This document shows positions 53,624 to 63,136 of a DNA stretch of 64,000 bases, piece by piece. Every line of letters begins with the position of its first letter. The stretch's first letter is position 1. The notes beneath the pieces are model-generated. The model had not been told where the DNA came from. It was given only the letters and a program-made list of their open reading frames with translations, and searched no databases. The stretch comes from UBA4055 sp964648295 (GTDB lineage Bacteria; UBA4055), in contig CAZYNH010000001.1 of the NCBI GenBank assembly GCA_964648295.1, positions 1-64,000 of the forward strand, read 5' to 3'. The position numbers and the translations under genes were made by a program.

Positions 53624-54639
53624 TTTCTTTTCCTCATGTTAAATTCATTATTCACACTACCAGTAAGATCGCCTACCAGCGATCTTTTCAGTCCTTTCTC
53701 CTGAAAACCGACAGAGTCAGTCATTACTGCCCCGAGCCTTCTGTTGAGCTCAGAGATCTTTATTCCGGAATTCTTGATCTTTCTAAGAACTGAAAGTATA
53801 TAATATATCCTCATAAAATCCTGGAATGTCAAGGTATCAGAATTAATTATTTCCAGACACTCCTGCTTCAGCTGACCGGTTTCGCTGTTGATCTCCTTTA
53901 AGGCGGTTGCCGATACTTTTTTCATTTCAGAGAGTATTTTTTTAAAATCCGATAAAATCTTTTCCGGTTTCTTTGAATATGAATCCTTATTTGAAATGAT
54001 CGTCATTGAATCATCTTTAGTGCCGAAAAACCCCGTGACTGAACATCCGTTATACCTGAGTGAAGAAGTGATCTCCGCGATCTTACCCGAAAGCCTCAGG
54101 CAGGGAAGGGTTATAACTGAAAAACATTTCATTCCCGATCCGAAATAATCAATGCCTGATGTGAAATAATTCCCGGAGGAATCTTTTGAGAAAACATCAT
54201 TTCTGAACAGTTGTAAAAATTCCCCGCAGTTAACATAAGCTCTGTTTATATTGGCGCCCGGCGAGTGTGAGAAAAATGTCAGATGGTCTCTGTAGTTCAG
54301 CAAAAGAAAAGTATCTGAAGGCCTGTCGTGATAAATAGTAAGTCTTGTAAGTATCTCGTTCTTCTTCTCCGGAAGAAGCCTTAGTTTTTTCAGTCTTATA
54401 ATACTTTCCTGGGGCAAGGCAGACAACGGAATTTTCTGTATCCTTCTGGATATTATACTCTCATTCAATATTTCATCTGTCTTTTTTTCCGCCGTTCTGA
54501 AAGAACTGTATGCGGATGATGAAGGAAAGTTCAGATCCGCATAATTTCTCGATATCCTGACGGACGAGTAAAGGGCGACCGTATTGTCATCCCCTTTTAA
54601 CCACGAGGGTGTATTTTCTAAAATTTCAAGCATCTGCAT
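53620..54639 (-). CDS. Degenerate McsB-like (ATP:guanido phosphotransferase fold) protein
   Basis: A 339-aa protein resembling the protein-arginine kinase McsB. Residues 22-39 (ALYSSVRISRNYADLNFP) align without gaps to the McsB SSRIRLARN segment, LNYRDHLTFF to LNEEDHIRIQ, and NYFTSGIDYFGSG to GYLTSCPTNVGTG. The catalytic-loop Cys is lost (Gly), the first Arg of SSR is Ser, and the later RGIYGEGSEA reads VTGFFGTKDD. ATP and acceptor sites are thus damaged. Length is near McsB (about 350 aa). No McsA is adjacent. The likely role is non-catalytic, perhaps phosphoarginine or protein binding (inference). It overlaps lipA by 14 nt. Confidence 0.7.
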   Translation of the reverse strand: MQMLEILENTPSWLKGDDNTVALYSSVRISRNYADLNFPSSSAYSSFRTAEKKTDEILNESIISRRIQKIPLSALPQESIIRLKKLRLLPEKKNEILTRLTIYHDRPSDTFLLLNYRDHLTFFSHSPGANINRAYVNCGEFLQLFRNDVFSKDSSGNYFTSGIDYFGSGMKCFSVITLPCLRLSGKIAEITSSLRYNGCSVTGFFGTKDDSMTIISNKDSYSKKPEKILSDFKKILSEMKKVSATALKEINSETGQLKQECLEIINSDTLTFQDFMRIYYILSVLRKIKNSGIKISELNRRLGAVMTDSVGFQEKGLKRSLVGDLTGSVNNEFNMRKRK

Positions 54640-55513
54640 ATTTTTCTGTTATTCCGGAAATTATCTCCGCCGCGTTATAAGAGCTTCTTGTGAAAGGGCT
54701 GCAGTAAACATTTTTTATTCCCGCTGAAACCGCCAGTTCATGAAATTTTTCGAACCATTCCACGGTCTTATACTCCATAACTTCTGCATTCTTTTTTGAC
54801 GGTCTCAGGTACTGACCGCATGTAAAAATGTCGATCTGAGCTTCAGAAAGATCTTCTAATAGCCTCTTAAGCTGTTCCCATGTTTCGCCAAGTCCTACCA
54901 TTATTCCTGATTTTGAAAGGATTTCAGGATTATCCCTTTTTATCCCTTTAAGAAATTCCAGTGAGCGGCTGTATACCGCTTCGGGCCTTATCTCTGGATA
55001 AAGTTCCTCGACCGTTTCCACATTGTGATTAAAAATCTCTGGTAAAGCGGAAGAAACTTTTTTCCTGGCCTGTTCATCCCCTCTGAAATCCGGAGTAAGA
55101 ACCTCTATTGTAGCCTTGGTTGATCTTCTAACCGCTCTTATTGTTTCTACAAAATGAGACGACCCGCCGTCAAAAAGGTCATCTCTGGTTACTGATGTGA
55201 TCACTACATGCCTGAGATTCAATTCCTTTACCATTTCTGCTATTTTTTCCGGTTCTGCCGGATCGGGTTCACACGGCTTTTCATGCCTGACATTGCAGAA
55301 AAGGCAGTTCCTGGTGCATTTATCCCCAAGAATCATAAAAGTGGCTGTTCTCTTTTTTCCAAAACATTCCGCCAGGTTAGGACATCTGGCTTCCTCGCAT
55401 ACTGTGTGCAGGTGCCTGTTCCTCAGTCCCCTTTTAATGTCCAGAACATCCGAATTATGCCTGAAATCTATCTTTATCCATTCAGGAAGTTTTTTTTCAG
55501 CTTTTATCGTCAT
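54626..55513 (-). CDS. lipA: Lipoyl synthase
   Basis: This 295-aa radical SAM enzyme inserts sulfur into octanoyl groups. The SAM cluster is in CTRNCLFCNV (CxxxCxxC). The auxiliary cluster cysteines are in CEEARCPNLAECF, and the C-terminal RSSYNA segment has the conserved Ser ligand. The product serves 2-oxoacid dehydrogenases or glycine cleavage, not seen here. It overlaps the histidine kinase gene by 17 nt. Confidence 0.96.
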   Translation of the reverse strand: MTIKAEKKLPEWIKIDFRHNSDVLDIKRGLRNRHLHTVCEEARCPNLAECFGKKRTATFMILGDKCTRNCLFCNVRHEKPCEPDPAEPEKIAEMVKELNLRHVVITSVTRDDLFDGGSSHFVETIRAVRRSTKATIEVLTPDFRGDEQARKKVSSALPEIFNHNVETVEELYPEIRPEAVYSRSLEFLKGIKRDNPEILSKSGIMVGLGETWEQLKRLLEDLSEAQIDIFTCGQYLRPSKKNAEVMEYKTVEWFEKFHELAVSAGIKNVYCSPFTRSSYNAAEIISGITEKYADA

Positions 55514-58109
55514 TATAAAGTACCCTGTAAACTTTTTCTGTCAGGTCGTATATAGTGTACGGTTTCTGAACAAAATCCTTTGCTCCTTCCGCAATAACAT
55601 CCTCTATCCTTCTGTCCCTGGCAAAACCCGATGTTATTATAACCTTAACGCCGTCTCTTATCTTTTTCAGCTCCCTGAAGGTTTCCCTGCCGTCAATTAC
55701 GGGCATTATCATATCAAGCATAACAAGGTCTATCCTGTCCGGATCCTGCCTGTAAATATCTATACCCTCTTTACCGTCCGAAGCCGCGACAACATCGTAA
55801 CCAGCCTGTCCGAGCATTGAACGGGCAAGTTCTCTGAGAACAGGTTCATCGTCAATTACCAGTATGGTCCCTCTGCCTTTTCTAATAGAGAAAGCTTCGG
55901 AATTTTTATTAAGATCACAACCCATGCTTTCGTATTTTGGGAAATAGAGGCTGAAAACAGTTCCGGCGGACGGAACCGAATCTACATCAATAATACCCCC
56001 GAACTGCTGAACTATGTTATAAACGATAGTCAGCCCGAGGCCGGTTCCCAATCCCTTATCTTTTGTTGAAAAGAAAGGTTCGAATATCTGTTTTACAGTC
56101 GAACTGTCCATACCTACGCCTGTGTCCCTTACAGATACTCTTACATATTCCTTATCGTCCCGAGGTGCTTTAAGTTTGAATATTTCCCTTTCCGGAATGT
56201 TCTCGCAAATTTCGAATTTTAGAACTCCGCCATAGTTCTCGCCCTCAGGGCGCATGATCGTCATGGCATGGCTCGCGTTTATAGCCAGATTAAGTATAAC
56301 CTGTTCTATCTGCGTAAAATCAGCCATTATAGCGGCTTTGCTTTGCAGATTTTCTCCTGCGATCTCGATCCTCTTATCAAAAGTGTTAGAACAAATTTTT
56401 ATTACCTGTGAAATAACTTCTGAAAGCTCCACTTTTTCCATGAGAGTGTTCTGCTTTCGTGAAAGAGTGAGAAGCCTCTGAACAATATCTCCGGCCCGGT
56501 GCCCCGATTTCTCCATGATGTCAAGATATTCTTCAAGCTGTTCCACGGGGATTTCAATCTTTTTGTCGATCCTGTATTTAAGTATTGACACCACCCCCAC
56601 TATACCGCTCAATATGTTGTTGAAATCATGCGCGATGCCACCCGCAAGAGTACCGATGGTCTCCATTTTCTGTGCCTGTATAAGCTGTTCTTCTTTCTTT
56701 TTCAGCTCAGTTATATCATCAATTCTTATCACGCTGCCTCTGACTCCGTTGGACACCAGTGGAAACAGATTTATGTTTATATTCTTTTTCTCCCCGTCCA
56801 TCAGCAGTGCCCTGCTTATCTCGATCCGGCTCCTTTCTCCGATGATCTTTAAAAGCTCGTCCTTGTATATCCCCAGTTCTTTTACGGCCGTCCAGACTTC
56901 TTCACCTTTTGAAATCCGGTCCGGCCCTGATGAATACTTTTCAGCCGTTCTGTTCCACTGGGTTATTTTTCCCGAATTGTCTACCGCAATAAGACCCGAA
57001 GGCATGGATTCAAAAATGTTCAGAAGATAATTCTGAAGATATTTTATTCTTGAAAAACTTCTTCCAAGGTTTGATGCCATCCTGTTATACTCCTCTGCCA
57101 GCCTGCCTATCTCACCCGCGCTGTTCACGCTTAAAGGCTCGATCGGCCGTTCCGTATCAATCTGGTGAGATACGCTGCCGATTCCTTCCAGAAGCTCAAC
57201 TATAGGCGTTACTATCTGGTATCTGATAAAGGCGCCCAGAATAAAAAGAAGTCCGGTAAATATAAGCAGAAGAAGTATAAAATGTTTTTTGGCGGACTGA
57301 ACATAGGAAACATCTTCAACAAGAGTTACGGCGCCGACTTTACCGGAACTGAAATCCGGAAGCCTGAACAGATATATTTTTCTTTTTGACGAGAGGATAT
57401 TAAGGTCACTTACCTTCTCCAAAACCGCATCCCCTTTATTCATTATGAGGTTTCCGCCGGCAATGACAAATCCGTAACTGTCGTATAATGTCGAAAATCT
57501 ATTTTTAAGTACTTCCCCGTCTTCTTCGAACAGAATAAAATCAAAACCCAGACTTTTTCCGACCTCATATAAATTATAATCGTCTATTTCCTTTGCCAGC
57601 ATCAGTTCGAAAACTTCCGTACCTGAGCTGACAATTATCATGACGGATGCTACAAACTTGCTCCCGTTGAAATCTATGCTGGCCGAATTATATCCTCTGA
57701 TATAACTCAGATCGGGGTTGTTTTTGATCTTATCTGAATACGAGATATTAATCCCGCCTGACACACTTTTGAGCTGAAAGCAGTCGATCTCATAGAAACT
57801 GCGCAAAAAATTCATAAATTCTGCTTCGTCGGATACTCTTCTAAGTATATTGTCAAGTTCTTTATAAAGCCTGAAATCATCTTTCAGTCTTACAGCGCTC
57901 GCGGAAATCATATTCGCACTATGAGAAAAAGCAGTATTGATATACCTTGCCCCGGTAGTCAGTGTGGTCTGTATATTCTCTTTATGATTTTGAAGTATCA
58001 GACTGTAAACGAAAAATGATACGACCCCTATAGGAAGAAGCACTATCAGTATGAAGAGGAACACCAGCCTGTATATGAGCCTGTCCTTTATGTTCTGAAT
58101 CATTCCCAA
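55497..58109 (-). CDS. Hybrid sensor histidine kinase with receiver domain
   Basis: An 870-aa membrane sensor: membrane helix at about 12-35, extracytoplasmic domain (about 40-280), second helix (KHFILLLLIFTGLLFILGAF), HAMP, a PAS domain (about 365-480, ESMPSGLIAVDNSG), HisKA with phosphoacceptor His in GGIAHDFNNIL, HATPase (N box NLAINASHA; DTGVGMD, GTGLGL), and a receiver (about 750-870; VIDDEP, LVMLDMIMPVIDG with acceptor Asp). No separate response regulator is adjacent. The ligand is unknown. One nt after the 5'-nucleotidase-like gene. Confidence 0.92.
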   Translation of the reverse strand: MGMIQNIKDRLIYRLVFLFILIVLLPIGVVSFFVYSLILQNHKENIQTTLTTGARYINTAFSHSANMISASAVRLKDDFRLYKELDNILRRVSDEAEFMNFLRSFYEIDCFQLKSVSGGINISYSDKIKNNPDLSYIRGYNSASIDFNGSKFVASVMIIVSSGTEVFELMLAKEIDDYNLYEVGKSLGFDFILFEEDGEVLKNRFSTLYDSYGFVIAGGNLIMNKGDAVLEKVSDLNILSSKRKIYLFRLPDFSSGKVGAVTLVEDVSYVQSAKKHFILLLLIFTGLLFILGAFIRYQIVTPIVELLEGIGSVSHQIDTERPIEPLSVNSAGEIGRLAEEYNRMASNLGRSFSRIKYLQNYLLNIFESMPSGLIAVDNSGKITQWNRTAEKYSSGPDRISKGEEVWTAVKELGIYKDELLKIIGERSRIEISRALLMDGEKKNININLFPLVSNGVRGSVIRIDDITELKKKEEQLIQAQKMETIGTLAGGIAHDFNNILSGIVGVVSILKYRIDKKIEIPVEQLEEYLDIMEKSGHRAGDIVQRLLTLSRKQNTLMEKVELSEVISQVIKICSNTFDKRIEIAGENLQSKAAIMADFTQIEQVILNLAINASHAMTIMRPEGENYGGVLKFEICENIPEREIFKLKAPRDDKEYVRVSVRDTGVGMDSSTVKQIFEPFFSTKDKGLGTGLGLTIVYNIVQQFGGIIDVDSVPSAGTVFSLYFPKYESMGCDLNKNSEAFSIRKGRGTILVIDDEPVLRELARSMLGQAGYDVVAASDGKEGIDIYRQDPDRIDLVMLDMIMPVIDGRETFRELKKIRDGVKVIITSGFARDRRIEDVIAEGAKDFVQKPYTIYDLTEKVYRVLYNDDKS

Positions 58110-58110
58110 T

Positions 58111-59637
58111 TTATATGCCTACAGCTTTCACATCCGTTATCCTGTTGTTTGTTCCTTTTGCTACAGTCCCCTTTGAGACAATATAATCTTTTATTATCTC
58201 TCTCATCTGCTTCTGATGAACAACTGTCAGCTCAACTCCCATATCTCTGAACTCGTTGTAAGAATCGCCTCCCTGGTAAATATAATCTGTTAAGGATACA
58301 CTATAAACCATGTTTTTGTCAAGTGCTTTTCCGTTTACTTTTATGCTCTCTTTTATTACTCTCGTGCCCGGTTTCTTTGAAGAATCGAATGTAAAGCTTA
58401 TTCCGGACACCTGCAGAAAACTCTTGCTCATCTTAAATGCGCATGAACTTTCCAACACAGCCGTTATCTGATCACCTGTCATGTTCACAGACACAAGGTT
58501 CCCTTCATAAGGCATGATATTATAAAGGTCACCCAGAGTTATGGGGCCTTTTTCAAAACCGTTCCTTATCTTTCCGCTGTTCATAAGGAAAATATCTGTT
58601 TTTGTATAACCGCGCATAATATCAGAAATAAAATTCCCGAGATATGTTTCGGAAACGAACTTATCGCCGGCGGAATGGAAGATATCATCGGCGGATGTTC
58701 CCAGAACTTTTCCCGTTATCTTGTCTATCATATTCCTTATATCGGCCATTTTATCTGAAATATAGATATCCGGCTTGACATTTACAGAAGACACATGGTG
58801 CGTATTAGTTTCAGATACATTACCTCTGTCTATAACAAACGAAACCATTTCGTAACCATTGATCCCGCAGTTTAAAATAGGTTTCTTCCCATGCAGCGAA
58901 CAGCTTCTGTTGCCCTCGGTTGTGGTCAGGAACATACTTATGTTCTCGATCGCGAAAAGCCTGTCGGTCTCTGACGGTGTAAGGTTAGAGCCCGAGCTTT
59001 CACCGCAGTCATAGTCTCCGGCGATTATTATATTCTGTATTCCCTTATTTCTGAGTTCGCAGACATATTTCTCCGCAGTCACGGCAGGATCCAGTATAAT
59101 TATTCCGCTTACATCCTTCTCAAGGTTGGCCCTGATCACTTTTCCCGTGCTAATACCTATCACTGCACTCCTGCCGTCCTTCAGAATTATATAGGGTTTG
59201 ATAAAATCTATTCTGGTCGAGTCTTTGTTTACCAGATTTGCGGAAACGAACGGGAAATTTGCTGAATTAGCCAGATCCTGCATTTCAGGATACCCGAAAT
59301 AGAATTCTCTGTGACCGACGATAAGGCAGCTGAAATCGAGTATGTTCATCAGTTCTATCACTGACCTGCCTGAAGTGAAATACGCCTCTCTTGTACCATA
59401 AATAAAGTTTGAATTTCCGACGACATCTGTCAGCGCCCCGTATTTTTTCCTGATCTCTTTTATCTTTGACGAGATAAGGCTTATTCCGCCGTATCTGACA
59501 GAATCCTTCTGGACAGGAAATATGTTTCCGTTAAGAGAACTTATTGAGATTACCGTCTGCCTGTCGCCTGTTACGGAGCATGAAGAGAATAACAGGATAA
59601 GGATAAATGCCGAGGCCGCTAAAAGTTTTGTTATCAT
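58111..59637 (-). CDS. Degenerate 5'-nucleotidase (UshA)-like lipoprotein
   Basis: About 508 aa from ATG 59637, chosen because GGGAGG lies just upstream; the open frame begins at 59664. The signal peptide ends in lipobox LFSSC. The N-terminal half follows the UshA fold, but the metal motif DxH reads SSLNG and GNHEF reads GHREF, so the dinuclear site is probably gone. The C-terminal 5_nucleotid_C domain is kept (LGNFISDIMRG, MNSGKIRNGF, LYNIMPYEGNLV). It is likely an outer-membrane or periplasmic binding protein rather than an active nucleotidase (inference). Adjacent to the hybrid sensor kinase, for which it could be a ligand receptor. Confidence 0.78.
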   Translation of the reverse strand: MITKLLAASAFILILLFSSCSVTGDRQTVISISSLNGNIFPVQKDSVRYGGISLISSKIKEIRKKYGALTDVVGNSNFIYGTREAYFTSGRSVIELMNILDFSCLIVGHREFYFGYPEMQDLANSANFPFVSANLVNKDSTRIDFIKPYIILKDGRSAVIGISTGKVIRANLEKDVSGIIILDPAVTAEKYVCELRNKGIQNIIIAGDYDCGESSGSNLTPSETDRLFAIENISMFLTTTEGNRSCSLHGKKPILNCGINGYEMVSFVIDRGNVSETNTHHVSSVNVKPDIYISDKMADIRNMIDKITGKVLGTSADDIFHSAGDKFVSETYLGNFISDIMRGYTKTDIFLMNSGKIRNGFEKGPITLGDLYNIMPYEGNLVSVNMTGDQITAVLESSCAFKMSKSFLQVSGISFTFDSSKKPGTRVIKESIKVNGKALDKNMVYSVSLTDYIYQGGDSYNEFRDMGVELTVVHQKQMREIIKDYIVSKGTVAKGTNNRITDVKAVGI

Positions 59638-59653
59638 GGTATCCTCCCTTTTT

Positions 59654-62600
59654 CTAATTTTCAAGTTCTCTGAAATATCTTTTTATTTTTATTTTATATT
59701 CGTTGGAATAACCGTCTCTTAGTGATCTTATCAGCATTTCTTTCAGATCGTCGGTCTGCTTTATCTCAATATGACCCGGGTCTAAAGCTTTCTGAGAACC
59801 TGTGCGGCTCTCCCTTTTTCTGTCGAGTTTTTCTCTTTTTGCCGATTCAATGGTCTCCAGAAGTTTTTCAAGTACCTGATTTTGCTTTGAAAGAAGGGAT
59901 TCGTCGAGCTTCTTGTCGGCAAGCTGTTTTTCGATTTCTTTCATGTCCGACCCGATATTACCGAGTTTTTTACCAAGACCCCCGCCTCCTTCAGTTCCTT
60001 CTCCTCCCGGACCGGAGGCTGCAGGCGCTCCCGAATTCCCCTGCTGACCCTGAAACCCTCCCGCTCCGCGGCCTGACATTCCTCCTTGTTCCATCCCGGA
60101 CCCCGGCTGTCCTTCAGTTCCGGGTTTACCGTCTTTACCTGGAGAGCTCATACCGGCCTGCATTTTCATAAGAGCTTCATAAAGCTGCGCCTGTTCCATG
60201 GCCAGCCTGCTCATCATCTCCTGCATTCTCGACATGCTTTCGCCCTGTGAAGCGGACATCGCCTGTGACGACTGCTGATTTAGCTCTGCCTGCCTTCTGG
60301 CTATCTCCTCCATTTTTTTTAACATCTCCTCAAGCCCCGACGGCGAATCTGATCTGTCCATCTCGTCAGCGGCGTCAGAAAGAAGAACAATCAGTCTGTT
60401 AACGCCCCCCATAAACAGCCTGTTCCTCTCGAATGATGAAGAGAACTGCCTGTTGGAAAAAATAGCCGCTATATTCATGTAAAGATCTGTCACCGATCCA
60501 ATTTGAGCGATTATTCTTCTTCCAATAAAAAATGATCTTTTCGATATATCAAATATCCTGTTCCCTGAATTTTCAAGTCTTGTACCTATCCTTGAGAACT
60601 CTCTTATAATCCTTGACGAATGACCGGAATCGGAACTTAAGTCTCTTGAAAAATTCTTCAGCCTTTCGATCTCAACTGAGATCCCTATAAGTTCCGAGAT
60701 CACCTGCTCTATCTCTCTTTTAAGCTCTTCTTTCTGCCGGTTAAGCATTTTCTCCTTTACTTCTGAAAGGTCTTTTTTTATCTCAAGCATTTTCGATACT
60801 GCTTCTGTGCCTTTCTTTCCGGCCGCTTCATTTTTTCCGGCTTTAATATGTTCCGTGATCTGGGATATATCTTTTTTTACGTTTTTTTCTTCTGCTCCCG
60901 AGACGACTTTTTCAAAGTCTTTTTCTTTGAGCTCCCTGACCGAGTTTTTAAGTTCTTCTTCAAAAATACCGTAAGATTCTTCGATCCTGTTTTCTCTGTT
61001 TATCTGATCATTAGCTGAAACATCAGGATCTGGCAGGCTCTTATTAACCTCTGTCTGAGCTGTTATCATGCCGTCAATCTGCCTTATCAGCTTATCAAGA
61101 AGATACTCATTTTTTATCTGATTCAGTATCTCGATCGATTTATCAAGGCCTTCCTTAAAACTCTTCTGCTGCTGTTCAAAATCTTTAAGAAGTTCCGCAA
61201 GGCTTTTTTTGTCCAGATCTTCCCGGCCGTACATCTCGTTCATTTTCTTAAGCTTTTCCTTTATGTCCTGAGAAAAAAGATCCTCGACAAGCTTCTGAAG
61301 CTCGACATATTTCTTTAATGTTTCTTCGCTTAAAATTGAATTCTCCTCCAGAAGAGAAATGTTCCTGTTGATCTCTTTTTCAAGCTCGCTCAGGCTTTCA
61401 ACCATCTTCTCCTGCCCGCTCTTTATCTGATCGATCTTATTTTTGTCCTCCCAGTTCAATTCCTGGTTCCTTTTCAGCTTTTCAGACATTTCAGCTACTT
61501 TCTGAATTATATCTGTATTCCTGTCGAGTTCCGATCTTAATTTTTCTTTTTGAGTATCGTAGTTTTTCCCGGCGGCCGCGAAAAGCTGCTCCAGAGATGG
61601 TATTATTACCGTTCTTATATTTGAATCTGTGAATTTCGGACCTGAAATATTGTCATTGTCATATACCCTTAAGAACAGCTCAACTCTGTCTTCGGGCAGC
61701 AGATTAAGTTCCCTGCATGACACATATTCTGTTACTATGCTTATACCTTCGGTCTGACCTCTGCGGGTCATCTCTCTTACAATATACTCTGACCTCACCG
61801 TTTTGCCGCTGAATCTGTTTACAGATATCTTTCTCATGAAGAGAAGTATCCTGCTTATCCCGAAATCGTCTGAAGCAGTCGCCAGGACCGGTATCTCCAT
61901 CGCATCGTCAAGCAGCATGCCCTCCTCCGGGAGTACCAAATTCACGAAGGGGAATTCGTCACTCAGAACTTCGATTCTCTGAACAACCGGCATTTTATTT
62001 TCAAGCCGAATCCCGTGTTCTTCCCTGTACAAAGAAAAATAAAAATCCTCTGACCTTTCAACCTGATAATTCAGTATGAATGATCCGCCGCCTGAATCTG
62101 TCATTTTCTTTCTTTTATCCCCCGACAGATTAAGTACTGCGGAATCCGCCCCGGCATGGTCCGTCTTTACTGAAAAAATCATTCTTGTTCCTTTATATAC
62201 CGATATATTCGGATCAGTTCCCAAATACTCCTTTTCCGGTATCTTTGTATAAGCCGGTGACTTTGCTGTAATACGGAGCAGCTCTATCTCGGGTCTTTTT
62301 AAGACAGTGACCGCACAAGTGTCAGATACGGTCTCCTCTGACTCAAAAAAACATATAAAACTTTTTTGAGCTATTTCTTTTACTATAAAAATTCCATTCC
62401 CGCCGTTCACTTTTCCTGTCGATATCGCTCCGCTACCGTCTGAATAAATTTTCTTAAATGAGACAATGTCAGGAGCCGATCCCGAAGACCTGCAAATAAT
62501 TGTAACTGAATCCTGTTCCTGAACATAAACAGAAGCGTTATCCATCACAAGATCATGGCTTGAATTCGGTAGAAAATCTTTTCTGTAATCGATTATCCTG

Positions 62601-63136
62601 TTGAAAGCGTTCCTCATTGTATCAGGATATATCATAGCGGTCAGGATCAGGACAGAGATCACCACTCTCCTGTAGAAACTCTTCATTTTATTAAAAGAAA
62701 AAAATTGAGGCTTATTTTCCCTGCAGAAATATTTATTGCTGATATCCCGTACGGCCGAAGATTTGAAATCTTTCTCTGCAGGCAGATTAAGAAGGTCGAA
62801 GATCAGTAATAACCTGCATGACCTGAAGCTCAGATCTATTTCCCTGATAAGATCCCTTCTGCGCTTATAGTATAACTTTACAAGTTTTATATTGACCGCT
62901 GATATGATCGCGACCATGATAAAGAACAGAATTAACAGCGAATAGAACATAAGTTCTCTGGGAAGCTTCGTAAAATTATAAGCGTTCTCAAAAAATGCAA
63001 AAGAAGCAGAAACTGTCAAAAAGATAAGAAGGTAAAAAGATTTTGCGGAAAGTGAGTCTGCCAGAATTTTTTTCTTCGCGTAGCTGTTCAGTATACGATC
63101 GGAGGATTTTAATATGTCAGGGTTTGCATCATTCAT
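59654..63136 (-). CDS. DUF4175-like large membrane coiled-coil protein
   Basis: A 1160-aa protein. Two membrane helices (about 33-85) and a third near 155 lead into beta-rich segments (about 200-520), a long coiled coil (about 540-920) of Glu/Lys heptads, a Met/Gln-rich helix (MSASQGESMSRMQEMMSRL) and a Gly-rich linker (GGMSGRGAGGFQGQQG), with a helical tail. The layout matches DUF4175 proteins of Bacteroidetes, whose function is unknown. It overlaps the upstream TPR gene by 8 nt; a membrane scaffold role is a guess. Confidence 0.62.
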   Translation of the reverse strand: MNDANPDILKSSDRILNSYAKKKILADSLSAKSFYLLIFLTVSASFAFFENAYNFTKLPRELMFYSLLILFFIMVAIISAVNIKLVKLYYKRRRDLIREIDLSFRSCRLLLIFDLLNLPAEKDFKSSAVRDISNKYFCRENKPQFFSFNKMKSFYRRVVISVLILTAMIYPDTMRNAFNRIIDYRKDFLPNSSHDLVMDNASVYVQEQDSVTIICRSSGSAPDIVSFKKIYSDGSGAISTGKVNGGNGIFIVKEIAQKSFICFFESEETVSDTCAVTVLKRPEIELLRITAKSPAYTKIPEKEYLGTDPNISVYKGTRMIFSVKTDHAGADSAVLNLSGDKRKKMTDSGGGSFILNYQVERSEDFYFSLYREEHGIRLENKMPVVQRIEVLSDEFPFVNLVLPEEGMLLDDAMEIPVLATASDDFGISRILLFMRKISVNRFSGKTVRSEYIVREMTRRGQTEGISIVTEYVSCRELNLLPEDRVELFLRVYDNDNISGPKFTDSNIRTVIIPSLEQLFAAAGKNYDTQKEKLRSELDRNTDIIQKVAEMSEKLKRNQELNWEDKNKIDQIKSGQEKMVESLSELEKEINRNISLLEENSILSEETLKKYVELQKLVEDLFSQDIKEKLKKMNEMYGREDLDKKSLAELLKDFEQQQKSFKEGLDKSIEILNQIKNEYLLDKLIRQIDGMITAQTEVNKSLPDPDVSANDQINRENRIEESYGIFEEELKNSVRELKEKDFEKVVSGAEEKNVKKDISQITEHIKAGKNEAAGKKGTEAVSKMLEIKKDLSEVKEKMLNRQKEELKREIEQVISELIGISVEIERLKNFSRDLSSDSGHSSRIIREFSRIGTRLENSGNRIFDISKRSFFIGRRIIAQIGSVTDLYMNIAAIFSNRQFSSSFERNRLFMGGVNRLIVLLSDAADEMDRSDSPSGLEEMLKKMEEIARRQAELNQQSSQAMSASQGESMSRMQEMMSRLAMEQAQLYEALMKMQAGMSSPGKDGKPGTEGQPGSGMEQGGMSGRGAGGFQGQQGNSGAPAASGPGGEGTEGGGGLGKKLGNIGSDMKEIEKQLADKKLDESLLSKQNQVLEKLLETIESAKREKLDRKRESRTGSQKALDPGHIEIKQTDDLKEMLIRSLRDGYSNEYKIKIKRYFRELEN

